From NCBI GenBank assembly GCA_910584215.1, contig CAJTYI010000013.1:1-46248 (forward strand): 46,248 bases of DNA. The letters are read 5' to 3'. This document shows, piece by piece, positions 26,179-33,730 of the stretch. The notes beneath the pieces were generated by a model that saw only the letters and a list, made by a program, of their open reading frames with translations, was not told where the DNA came from and ran no database searches. Position numbers and translations under genes: made by a program. This DNA is from an uncultured Roseburia sp. (GTDB lineage Bacteria > Bacillota > Clostridia > Lachnospirales > Lachnospiraceae). Every line of letters starts with the position of its first letter. Position 1 is the stretch's first letter.

Positions 26179-27015
26179 ATGAAGTTTACGAAAATGCAGG
26201 GGTGCGGCAACGATTACATTTATGTAAATCTGATGGAGGAGCAAATCAATCATCCCGAAGAGGTGGCAGTCGCCGTCAGCGACCGTCATTTCGGTATCGG
26301 AGGGGACGGACTTGTGACGATCGGGCAGTCAGAGACGGCGGATTTTCGGATGCGCATCTACAATGCGGACGGTTCCGAGGCGGAAATGTGCGGAAACGGC
26401 ATTCGCTGTGTGGCCAAGTATGTCTATGAGCACGGTATGACAGATAAAACGGACCTCACGATTGAGACCGGCGCGGGCGTAAAGTCGCTGCACTTGATTA
26501 AGGCGGACGGCCGTGTTGACCGCGTGCGGGTAGATATGGGCGAACCGGTGCTGACCGCGGCCGACATACCGGTGCTCAGTGACAAAGAGCGCGTAGTGAA
26601 TGAACCGCTTCTCGTGCTGGGAAAAGTATGGAAGGTGACCTGTGTCTCCATGGGCAATCCCCACGCCGTCGTATTTGTGCCGAGTGTCAAAAATATTAAT
26701 CTTGAACAGATTGGTCCTGCATTTGAACATAATAAACGTTTCCCAAAGAGAATCAATACAGAGTTTGTGGAAATCCTAAATCGTAATGAAATGAATATGC
26801 GCGTGTGGGAGCGCGGTACCGGCGAGACCTTGGCCTGCGGTACGGGAACTTGCGCAAGCGTTGTCGCCGCGATTGTAAACGGGCTCACCGAGGCTTCCGT
26901 TCTCGTGCATCTGCTCGGCGGCGATTTAGAGATTGAGTATGACCGCAAATCCAACCATGTTTACATGACAGGGCCGGCGGTTACCGTGTTTGAAGGAGAG
27001 TGGGAAAAACAGTGA
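26179..27015 (+). CDS. dapF: Diaminopimelate epimerase
   Basis: Converts LL- to meso-diaminopimelate, the last step before lysine and the peptidoglycan cross-linking residue. 278 residues, normal length. Both catalytic cysteines are present: Cys71 in EMCGNGIRC and Cys220 in LACGTGTCAS. AGGAGG seven bases before the ATG. The stop codon TGA overlaps the first base of the murE ATG, so dapF and murE are translationally coupled. The product feeds directly into the neighbouring ligase. Confidence 0.98.
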   Translation: MKFTKMQGCGNDYIYVNLMEEQINHPEEVAVAVSDRHFGIGGDGLVTIGQSETADFRMRIYNADGSEAEMCGNGIRCVAKYVYEHGMTDKTDLTIETGAGVKSLHLIKADGRVDRVRVDMGEPVLTAADIPVLSDKERVVNEPLLVLGKVWKVTCVSMGNPHAVVFVPSVKNINLEQIGPAFEHNKRFPKRINTEFVEILNRNEMNMRVWERGTGETLACGTGTCASVVAAIVNGLTEASVLVHLLGGDLEIEYDRKSNHVYMTGPAVTVFEGEWEKQ

Positions 27016-28481
27016 TGAAGTTAAAGCAATTGGTGGAAAAACTAAACTATGCGTTGTTGGCTGGTTCGCTCGATGTGGAGATTTCCACCTTGGTCTATGA
27101 TTCCAGAAAAGTAGAGCCGGGCAGTGTGTTTGTCTGTATCTCGGGCAGTGTGCGGGACGCCCACGAATATATCCCCGATGTAGTGGCGAAAGGCGCTGCG
27201 GCGATCGTTGTCGAGAAACCGATTGAGCTTCCCGGACAGGTGACCGTGATCAGGGTGGAGGACACCCGCTATGCCCTGGCATGTATGTCGGCTGCATACT
27301 TCGGTTATCCGGCCGACAAATTAAAAACAGTCGGTGTCACAGGGACAAAGGGGAAGACGACGACGACCTATATGATGAAAGCCATCCTGGAAGCGGCGGG
27401 GATTCGCACCGGTCTGATCGGCACGATTGAGACGATCATAGGCGAGACGAGGATTCCTGCGAAAAACACCACGCCGGAGTCGTATATCGTACAGGAAACA
27501 TTTGCCAAAATGGTGGAAGCGGGCATAGAGGCTGTGGTGATGGAGGTCTCCTCGCAGGGGTTGATGCTGCACCGCGTCTCGGGCTTTACCTTTGACTACG
27601 GCGTTTTTACCAATTTGGAGCCCGATCACATTGGTAAAAATGAGCACAAAGATTTTGACGATTATATGCATGCCAAAAGTTTGCTGTTTTGCCAGTGCAG
27701 ACAGGGCATCTTAAATGCCGACAGCGAACATCTGGAGGGCATACTTAAGGGCCATACCTGCGAGGTGGAGACATACGGGTATTGTGATACCGCCGATCTG
27801 CGGGCTTTTGATCCGGTATTGACGAAAGAGCCTGGTATTTTGGGTGTCCGATATCATGTCGGAGGTTTGACGGACATGGAAGTTACGGTCAATGCGCCGG
27901 GAAGCTTCAGCGTCTACAATTCACTGGCAGCGATCGCGCTGTGCCGTCATTTTGGAATTGCCAAAGCAAACATACAGCAGGCGCTTTTGCATGTTTCCGT
28001 TAAAGGGAGGATAGAATTGATACCGGTGTCAGAAGAGTATACCCTGATGATCGATTATGCCCACAATGCCATGGCGTTAGAAAGCCTGCTCACAACCTTG
28101 CGGGAATACCAGCCAAAACGGCTGGTCTGCCTCTTTGGCTGCGGCGGCAACAGAGCCAAATCCAGGCGATATGAGATGGGAGAAGTCTCTTCTAAGCTGG
28201 CCGATCTGACGGTCGTGACTTCCGATAATCCGCGCTATGAAGAGCCGATGGAGATTATACAGGATATCTTAGAGGGCGTCAGGCGGGCGGATGGCGCTTA
28301 TGTCACAATCCCTGACAGAAAAGACGCCATAGCCTACTGTATCGACCATGCAAAGCCGGGGGATGTGATCGTGCTGGCGGGAAAAGGGCATGAGGATTAC
28401 CAGGAAATCAGAGGGGAAAAACACCACATGGATGAGAGAGAACTGATTGACGAGATCTTAAAAGAACGCAGCAAACGATAA
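27015..28481 (+). CDS. murE: UDP-MurNAc-L-Ala-D-Glu:meso-DAP ligase
   Basis: A cytoplasmic Mur ligase, 488 residues, adding the third stem-peptide residue to the peptidoglycan precursor using ATP. The ATP loop GVTGTKGKTTTT is at residues 107-118. The DNPR motif at 404-407 is the known signature for meso-diaminopimelate rather than lysine, which fits dapF upstream and dapA downstream. I place the start at the ATG overlapping the dapF stop (27015); a GTG at 27000 would add five residues and overlaps the only clear AAGGAG site. Confidence 0.97.
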   Translation: MKLKQLVEKLNYALLAGSLDVEISTLVYDSRKVEPGSVFVCISGSVRDAHEYIPDVVAKGAAAIVVEKPIELPGQVTVIRVEDTRYALACMSAAYFGYPADKLKTVGVTGTKGKTTTTYMMKAILEAAGIRTGLIGTIETIIGETRIPAKNTTPESYIVQETFAKMVEAGIEAVVMEVSSQGLMLHRVSGFTFDYGVFTNLEPDHIGKNEHKDFDDYMHAKSLLFCQCRQGILNADSEHLEGILKGHTCEVETYGYCDTADLRAFDPVLTKEPGILGVRYHVGGLTDMEVTVNAPGSFSVYNSLAAIALCRHFGIAKANIQQALLHVSVKGRIELIPVSEEYTLMIDYAHNAMALESLLTTLREYQPKRLVCLFGCGGNRAKSRRYEMGEVSSKLADLTVVTSDNPRYEEPMEIIQDILEGVRRADGAYVTIPDRKDAIAYCIDHAKPGDVIVLAGKGHEDYQEIRGEKHHMDERELIDEILKERSKR

Positions 28482-28550
28482 AAAGTAATGACCGCTGACG
28501 GCTGACGTTTATGCCAAAGGGCGTTTTGATTAAAGTAGGAGGTAGTGTTT

Positions 28551-29477
28551 ATGTCTTTGTTTCGCGGCTGTGGGGCAGCGATGATAACCCCGTTTCGGGC
28601 AGACGGAGAAGTCGATTTTTCCGCGTTCGAGCAGATGCTGTTACGCCAGATAAAGGAGGGAACCGATGCCATAATCGTCTGTGGAACGACCGGGGAGCCG
28701 TCGACGATGACAGACAAAGAGCGGGAAGCATGTATCTCCTTTGCGGTGGAGACCGTGGCCCATCGAATCCCCGTGATTGCGGGAACCGGGGGCAACTGCA
28801 CAAAGGTTGCGGCGGAACAATCGAAAATGGCCGAGCGCCTGGGGGCGGACGGTTTGCTCGTTGTGACGCCTTACTATAACAAAGCGACCCAGGAGGGATT
28901 GTTTCAGCATTATCAGACGGTTGCCGGGGCTGTTAAGCTTCCGGTTATCATGTACAATGTGCCCTCCCGCACCGGGGTCAATCTTTTGCCGGAGACCGCA
29001 GTGCGCATCGCAAAAAACGTGGATAATATCATTGCGATTAAAGAGGCCGGCGCCTCGATCGCGCAGACGGCAAAGCTGGCGGCGCTCGGCGAGGGGGTGC
29101 TCGACCTCTATTCCGGCAACGATGATCAGATTATTCCGATCTTATCGCTTGGCGGCATCGGCGTCATATCGGTTCTTGCCAATGTTGCCCCTAAAGCGGT
29201 GCACGATATGACAGTAGAATATCTGGAGGGGGACAGAGAGCGCGCGAGAATATTGCAGCTTTCGTGTCTGCCGCTCATTGAGCAGCTTTTTTCGGAGGTC
29301 AATCCGATTCCGGTAAAGGCTGCGCTGCATCATCTGGGACTGTGCGAGAATGTACTGCGGCTGCCACTGACGCCTATGGGTGTAGAAAAAGAGCGGATGT
29401 TAGTCTGTGAATTGGAAAGACTAAAACACCTGGGACTGGTATCGTGTTTTGTAAATGGCGGTGAATCGTGCGCCTGA
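28551..29477 (+). CDS. dapA: 4-hydroxy-tetrahydrodipicolinate synthase
   Basis: Condenses pyruvate with aspartate semialdehyde, the first committed step to diaminopimelate and lysine. 308 residues, cytoplasmic TIM-barrel. The Schiff-base lysine is Lys164 (IIAIKEAG), the catalytic tyrosine Tyr135 (MYNVPSRTG) and the GTTGE motif is at 45-49. AGGAGG eight bases before the ATG at 28551 decides against the GTG two codons upstream. With dapF and murE it forms a short cell-wall precursor operon; I saw no lysine riboswitch in the 69 bases before it. Confidence 0.97.
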   Translation: MSLFRGCGAAMITPFRADGEVDFSAFEQMLLRQIKEGTDAIIVCGTTGEPSTMTDKEREACISFAVETVAHRIPVIAGTGGNCTKVAAEQSKMAERLGADGLLVVTPYYNKATQEGLFQHYQTVAGAVKLPVIMYNVPSRTGVNLLPETAVRIAKNVDNIIAIKEAGASIAQTAKLAALGEGVLDLYSGNDDQIIPILSLGGIGVISVLANVAPKAVHDMTVEYLEGDRERARILQLSCLPLIEQLFSEVNPIPVKAALHHLGLCENVLRLPLTPMGVEKERMLVCELERLKHLGLVSCFVNGGESCA

Positions 29478-29552
29478 TATTTAGTTCAGGATAAGGCGGA
29501 AAAACGGGACGATGCACCGACATCGTCGATTGACTGTTGACAGGAGGATGAG

Positions 29553-30026
29553 ATGAAAGAGATACGCATGGAAGATTTGAGCCAGAGCGACGGCATGATA
29601 GCGGTCAATATGGCTGATCTGCACGAGAAGGAAGACGCTTATCACTGCGCGTCGGCCGAGGGCAAAATCTATGTCGGCGACGAGGTGTTTTTTGCTCTTG
29701 AGACACACCCCGCGAAAATGGGTGAAGTGCTGGGCGCGGCACAGGTGGCAGGCATTATGGCGGCGAAAAATACCGGTGGATTGCTTCCCATGTGTCATAC
29801 GAGCCTATTGACAAACTGTAAACTGACATTTCGCATGTCGGAGAAAGATTATGCTGTATTGGCGAACTGCAGCGTCTCCTGTGTCGGCAAAAAGAGTGTG
29901 AAGATGGAGGCGCTGACAGGTGTGAGCGTGGCGCTTTTGACAATATTTGATATGTGCAAATCCGCCGCGCATTTGATGCGCATTGGGGAGGTACACTTAG
30001 TGGAGGATAAGGGAGGACAAGATTGA
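29553..30026 (+). CDS. moaC: Cyclic pyranopterin monophosphate synthase MoaC
   Basis: Acts with MoaA to form cyclic pyranopterin monophosphate, the first step of molybdenum cofactor synthesis. 157 residues, cytoplasmic. Family landmarks: AAQVAGIMAAKNT, LLPMCHTSLLT (family form is PLCHPL) and KMEALTGVSVALLTIFDMCKS with Asp133 and Lys136. AGGAGG precedes the ATG. It is the only cofactor biosynthesis gene in the window, so MoaA and the rest are elsewhere. Its stop overlaps the start of the next gene, a lipoprotein resembling molybdate-binding proteins. Confidence 0.95.
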   Translation: MKEIRMEDLSQSDGMIAVNMADLHEKEDAYHCASAEGKIYVGDEVFFALETHPAKMGEVLGAAQVAGIMAAKNTGGLLPMCHTSLLTNCKLTFRMSEKDYAVLANCSVSCVGKKSVKMEALTGVSVALLTIFDMCKSAAHLMRIGEVHLVEDKGGQD

Positions 30027-30640
30027 AAAAGAAATGGTTTGGCATCATGTTGTCGGCTGTGACCGCCGTTTGCGTTTTTTTTGCAGGCTGCGGGAGTGCC
30101 GGGGATGAGAATACGGGTATATCAAGTGACAGCAATGAGGGTGAGAACCTGGTATCCGAGCTGCCGGGCGGTATCGCGCCTCCGGGCGGAGAAATATTTG
30201 ACGATACGACGATCTTTGTGTACGCCCAGAAGGATTTGCGTGTACTGTTGAGTGAGTTAGTCAACAGTTATCAGCAGATTCGACCAACCGTTGCCGTGCA
30301 GGTAGTCTATGAGGATGACGCCGCGTTGGAAGCCTTGCCAAAGGAGAGGGCGGCCTGCGATATTGTTTTTTTGGTGCGCAGAGAAAGCCTCGATGCGCTG
30401 GCAGCGGAGGCGTATCTGCTCGAGGATACCAGTTATTTTGTGGTAAAGGATGAGAACGGCGGGACAGAGTGCCTTTCCGATGAAGAGAATGTCAGTGACG
30501 ATGTGACGGCACAGGTCATGTATGCGTTTGCCCAGACAGCAAATCAAGAGGCGGACGAGCTTGCGCGCAATGCGGCTTTTGATTTTGTACAGTTTTTAAT
30601 TTCCGATATGGCCATGGAGATATATCAACAACAACCGTAG
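30023..30640 (+). CDS. Small lipoprotein resembling a shortened molybdate-binding protein (ModA-like)
   Basis: 205 residues with a lipoprotein signal peptide (MKKKWFG, hydrophobic core, lipobox FAGC), so membrane-anchored on the outer face. After a Ser/Asp/Glu/Gly-rich linker, TTIFVYAQKDLRVLLSELVNSYQQ followed by VAVQVVYEDDAALEAL resembles the first lobe of ModA-type periplasmic binding proteins, and AFDFVQFLISDMAMEIYQQ resembles their last helix. Most of the middle and second lobe is missing: ModA is usually about 250 residues, so this may bind nothing or act as a partner. The start is TTG at 30023, with GGAGG six bases upstream, and overlaps the moaC stop. The molybdate link is inference from context plus weak similarity. 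Confidence 0.75.
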   Translation: MKKKWFGIMLSAVTAVCVFFAGCGSAGDENTGISSDSNEGENLVSELPGGIAPPGGEIFDDTTIFVYAQKDLRVLLSELVNSYQQIRPTVAVQVVYEDDAALEALPKERAACDIVFLVRRESLDALAAEAYLLEDTSYFVVKDENGGTECLSDEENVSDDVTAQVMYAFAQTANQEADELARNAAFDFVQFLISDMAMEIYQQQP

Positions 30641-30729
30641 TATCTCTCTTAGAACTGGAAATATAGCGCAAAACGTCACCCGCGATTAAAATGCCGATCG
30701 AAAAAGCGTCAGGAAAAAGTGAAAATGTC

Positions 30730-30758
30730 TTTACTTTTGGTATTTTTCGTGTTATATT
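30730..30758 (+). promoter_or_regulatory. Promoter of rplS
   Basis: TTTACT (30730-30735), a 17-base spacer and TATATT (30753-30758) with TG one base before it. It leaves a leader of about 70 bases before rplS, long enough for the autoregulatory leaders known in Firmicutes rplS, though I cannot recognise that structure here. Confidence 0.65.
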
Positions 30759-30837
30759 AAAACGGTTGTGAGTGAATAGATGGTCCTCTGTTACGAAGTG
30801 ACGTATTAAGAACATCCAGATTGCAGGAGGTTATAAA

Positions 30838-31191
30838 ATGAACGCAAATGAAATTATCAAGAACATTGAGGCAGAGCAGTTAAAGGCCGAAGTACCACAG
30901 TTTCGCGTGGGTGACACCGTGAAAGTTTACGGTAAGATCAAAGAGGGAACGCATGAGAGAATCCAGATTTTCGAGGGAACTGTGATTAAGAAACAGGGCG
31001 GCAGCAACCGCGCAACATTTACCGTCAGAAAAATTTCCAACGGCGTCGGTGTTGAGAAAACATGGCCGTTACATTCACCGAATGTAGAGAAAGTGGAAGT
31101 TGTGCGTATGGGTAAAGTAAGACGTGCAAAACTGTACTATTTGAGAGATCGCGTTGGTAAGAGAGCGAAGGTAAAAGAATTAGTAAGATAA
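30838..31191 (+). CDS. rplS: 50S ribosomal protein L19
   Basis: A ribosomal protein of 117 residues at the 30S-50S interface. The protein matches L19 throughout, for example VGDTVKVYGKIKEG, RIQIFEGTVI and the basic tail RRAKLYYLRDRVGKRAKVKE. AGGAGG lies before the ATG. It opens the conserved rplS-lepB-rbgA-rnhB cluster; trmD and rimM, which usually precede rplS, are absent here. Confidence 0.98.
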   Translation: MNANEIIKNIEAEQLKAEVPQFRVGDTVKVYGKIKEGTHERIQIFEGTVIKKQGGSNRATFTVRKISNGVGVEKTWPLHSPNVEKVEVVRMGKVRRAKLYYLRDRVGKRAKVKELVR

Positions 31192-31205
31192 GATATGCCG
31201 AAGTG

Positions 31206-31240
31206 TGGGGCTGCTGTACGAATTGTGCAGCAGCCTCTTT
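31206..31240 (+). terminator. Hairpin after rplS, probable partial terminator or attenuator
   Basis: An 11-bp stem (31209-31219 with 31225-31235, one G-T pair) and a weak T-rich tail (TCTTTGT), 18 bases past the rplS stop. The tail is poor, so it may pass a fraction of transcripts into lepB. A second hairpin, GGGCAGG/CCTGCCC, lies at 31311-31335. Such partial stops let a ribosomal gene be expressed more than the downstream genes. Confidence 0.6.
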
Positions 31241-31355
31241 GTCAATGTGCCGTACCGCAGTTGGGAGATGGCTGTCGAAGATGGCTGTCAAAGCACGCAG
31301 GCGGTGCGGCGGGCAGGGAAAAAACATTCCTGCCCGATGAGAGAGAGGATTCGTT

Positions 31356-31943
31356 TTGCGTAGAAATCGTGGAAGTGGACTTAGTTTTGCCAGAAGAAAG
31401 AAAAAAGTTAATTTTGCCATTATTCGGGAAGTAATTGTCTGGACGGTCGAAATTTTGATTACGATTATGGTGGCGTTTACCTGCGTCTATTTTTTAGGGC
31501 TGCGCACCAGCGTCGTAGGCCAGTCGATGGCCGCAACGTTAAACGGCGGCGATGAGATCTTGGTCAATCGTTTTTTGTACAAGGTGACAGATCCCAAAGC
31601 GGGGGACGTGATCGTTTTTTTGCCCAACGGCAATGAAAAATCCCATTTCTATGTCAAGCGCGTGATCGCCACGCCCAAGGACGTGGTGCAGATCAAAAAC
31701 GGGCTCGTGTACGTAAACGGCGAGGTGTATGAGGATTCGTTTGAGGCGGCGCCTGTGGAGGACGCGGGGCTTGCGGCGGAGGAGATCGTGCTGGGAGATA
31801 ACGAGTATTTTGTGCTGGGAGATAACCGCAATAACAGCGAGGACAGCCGCTATGCCAATATCGGCAATATCAAGAAAGAATATATCGTGGGAAAAGCATG
31901 GTTTCGCTGTGCACCGTGGGGCCTGTGGGGATTTATCGAATGA
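31356..31943 (+). CDS. lepB: Signal peptidase I
   Basis: Membrane-bound serine protease that removes signal peptides from secreted proteins such as the pectinase and the surface protein in this window. 195 residues, one N-terminal membrane helix (about 27-47). The catalytic serine is Ser57 (VVGQSMAATL) and the general base Lys101 (FYVKRVIA); GDNRNNSEDSR is the conserved box E. The start is TTG at 31356, with a GAGAGG site seven bases upstream. It is followed after 15 bases by rbgA. Confidence 0.95.
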   Translation: MRRNRGSGLSFARRKKKVNFAIIREVIVWTVEILITIMVAFTCVYFLGLRTSVVGQSMAATLNGGDEILVNRFLYKVTDPKAGDVIVFLPNGNEKSHFYVKRVIATPKDVVQIKNGLVYVNGEVYEDSFEAAPVEDAGLAAEEIVLGDNEYFVLGDNRNNSEDSRYANIGNIKKEYIVGKAWFRCAPWGLWGFIE

Positions 31944-31958
31944 CGGAGGAAAAAGACA

Positions 31959-32825
31959 ATGCAGTTTCAATGGTATCCGGGGCATATGACAAAGGCAAAG
32001 CGTCAGATGCAGGAGGACATAAAGTTAATAGATCTGGTGATCGAACTGGTGGACGCCAGGGTGCCGCTTAGCAGCAGAAACCCTGATATCGACGAGCTCG
32101 GAAAAAACAAATTTCGCCTGATCTTGATGAATAAGGCGGATTTGGCGGACGCTGCGGTAAGCGGCAGCTGGAAAGCTTATTTTGCGGACAAGGGATATGC
32201 GGTCGTGGAGCTGGACGCGAGAAATCGGGCCGGTATGAAGACGATCACCAGTGTCATAATGGAAGTCTGTAAAGAAAAGATTGAGCGCGACAGGAAACGC
32301 GGCATCCAAAACCGTCCTGTGCGTGCGATGGTTGTGGGGATTCCCAATGTCGGAAAGTCGACGTTTATCAACTCTTTTGCGGGGCGCGCCTGCGCAAAAA
32401 CCGGAAATAAGCCGGGCGTCACCAAAGGCAAGCAATGGATTCGCCTCAATAAAAATGTAGAACTTTTGGATACGCCGGGTATCTTGTGGCCAAAGTTTGA
32501 AGATCAGACGGTGGGGCTTCATCTCGCGTGGATCGGCGCGATGAATGATGAGATTATAAATATTGACGAGCTTGCCGTGGAGCTGATCAAAAAATTAAAA
32601 CAGGATTATCCGGGCACAATAGGCGGGCGTTACGCCGTGGAGGGCAAAGCGGTCGATGAGACAAAGACGGAAGCCGAGATACTGGGGGCTATCGCCGAAA
32701 ACCGGGGCTGTATCGGCCGCGGCGGCGAACCGGATTACGGCAAAGCGGCCGCACTGCTGATTGATGAATTTCGCGGCGGCAAGCTGGGGAGAATCACGCT
32801 CGAGCGGCCTGCAAAGCATGTTTAA
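31959..32825 (+). CDS. rbgA: Ribosome biogenesis GTPase RbgA (YlqF)
   Basis: A circularly permuted GTPase needed for late assembly of the 50S subunit. 288 residues, cytoplasmic. The order of motifs is G4 NKAD (58-61), G1 GIPNVGKST (127-135), G2 Thr155 in KPGVT, then G3 DTPG (171-174), the permuted arrangement diagnostic of the family. GGAGG lies nine bases before the ATG. Placement between the L19 and RNase HII genes matches Bacillus subtilis. Confidence 0.97.
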   Translation: MQFQWYPGHMTKAKRQMQEDIKLIDLVIELVDARVPLSSRNPDIDELGKNKFRLILMNKADLADAAVSGSWKAYFADKGYAVVELDARNRAGMKTITSVIMEVCKEKIERDRKRGIQNRPVRAMVVGIPNVGKSTFINSFAGRACAKTGNKPGVTKGKQWIRLNKNVELLDTPGILWPKFEDQTVGLHLAWIGAMNDEIINIDELAVELIKKLKQDYPGTIGGRYAVEGKAVDETKTEAEILGAIAENRGCIGRGGEPDYGKAAALLIDEFRGGKLGRITLERPAKHV

Positions 32826-32878
32826 AAGACGAACGTTATGGTGCAGGACAAAACAATCGGAAAAAGGGCGAATGTAAA

Positions 32879-33646
32879 ATGCAGGAGAAAACAATCGGAG
32901 AGATCAGAGAAGAGTGGAAGGCGGCAGACGAGACGAAGCTGCCTTCTTTTATCGAAGAATATGGGAGTGACACTAGAAGCGGCGTCGTAAAACTTGTGGA
33001 GCAGGCGAGAAAGAAGATCAAAACGCTGGAAGCGGAGAGAGCACGCATCGATCGGCTGCGGGAATATGAAAGAATGTATGCGGACTGCGGTTTGATCTGC
33101 GGCATTGACGAGGTGGGAAGAGGGCCGCTGGCCGGTCCGGTGGTGGCCGGAGCAGTGATTTTGCCAAAAGACTGTGAGATTTTATATATCAATGATTCCA
33201 AAAAGCTGAGTGCCAAAAAGAGAGAAGAACTCTATGCGGTGATTATGGAACAGGCGGTGGCGGTCGGGCTTGGAATGGTCAGTCCAAAGCGGATTGACGA
33301 GATCAATATCTTACAGGCTACTTACGAAGCCATGCGGGAAGCTATAAGCAAATTGGCGGTAAAACCCGATATATTATTAAATGATGCGGTGACGATACCA
33401 GAGGTTGCCATACGCCAGATACCGATCATAGGGGGAGACGCCAAGAGCATTTCCATCGGCGCCGCGAGCATCGTAGCCAAAGTGACAAGGGACAGACTGA
33501 TGGTGGAATACGATAAAACCATGCCGGAATACGGTTTTGCTTCCAATAAGGGTTATGGGTCCACAGAGCATATCGCCGCACTAAAAAAATACGGTCCGTC
33601 TCCGATTCACCGCGGCAGTTTTATCAAAAATTTTATTGTAACATAG
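32879..33646 (+). CDS. rnhB: Ribonuclease HII
   Basis: Cuts the RNA strand of RNA-DNA hybrids and removes misincorporated ribonucleotides. 255 residues with a typical extra N-terminal helical segment of about 70 residues. The catalytic acids are Asp77 and Glu78 (GIDEVGRGPLAGPVV), with Asp169 (LLNDAVT) and Asp187 (IGGDAKS); SIGAASIVAKVTRD is the conserved block. The ribosome binding site is modest (AAGGGCG, eight bases from the ATG). Confidence 0.97.
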   Translation: MQEKTIGEIREEWKAADETKLPSFIEEYGSDTRSGVVKLVEQARKKIKTLEAERARIDRLREYERMYADCGLICGIDEVGRGPLAGPVVAGAVILPKDCEILYINDSKKLSAKKREELYAVIMEQAVAVGLGMVSPKRIDEINILQATYEAMREAISKLAVKPDILLNDAVTIPEVAIRQIPIIGGDAKSISIGAASIVAKVTRDRLMVEYDKTMPEYGFASNKGYGSTEHIAALKKYGPSPIHRGSFIKNFIVT

Positions 33647-33688
33647 GCAGAGGAACAGGTGACGGTTTTTGAATATCAATTGCTGATT

Positions 33689-33720
33689 AGTACAACGAAT
33701 CATGAATGATTCGTTGTACT
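33689..33720. repeat. Perfect 32-bp palindrome before the FliK-like gene
   Basis: A 15-bp inverted repeat (33689-33703 with 33706-33720) separated by two bases, with no T run on either side. It ends 10 bases before the ATG at 33731 and directly abuts the ribosome binding site. As DNA it could be a dimeric repressor site; as RNA it could be a hairpin influencing translation or mRNA stability. Confidence 0.8.
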
Positions 33721-33730
33721 GGGGAAAGGT

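Noticed and set aside
28482..28550. Lysine riboswitch or separate promoter for dapA
   Set aside because: Only 69 bases are available and no lysine aptamer or clear promoter is present; dapA is most simply part of the dapF-murE transcript.
31195..31434. A 79-codon forward frame between rplS and lepB
   Set aside because: It covers two hairpins and overlaps the lepB start in another frame; lepB is certain by its catalytic motifs.
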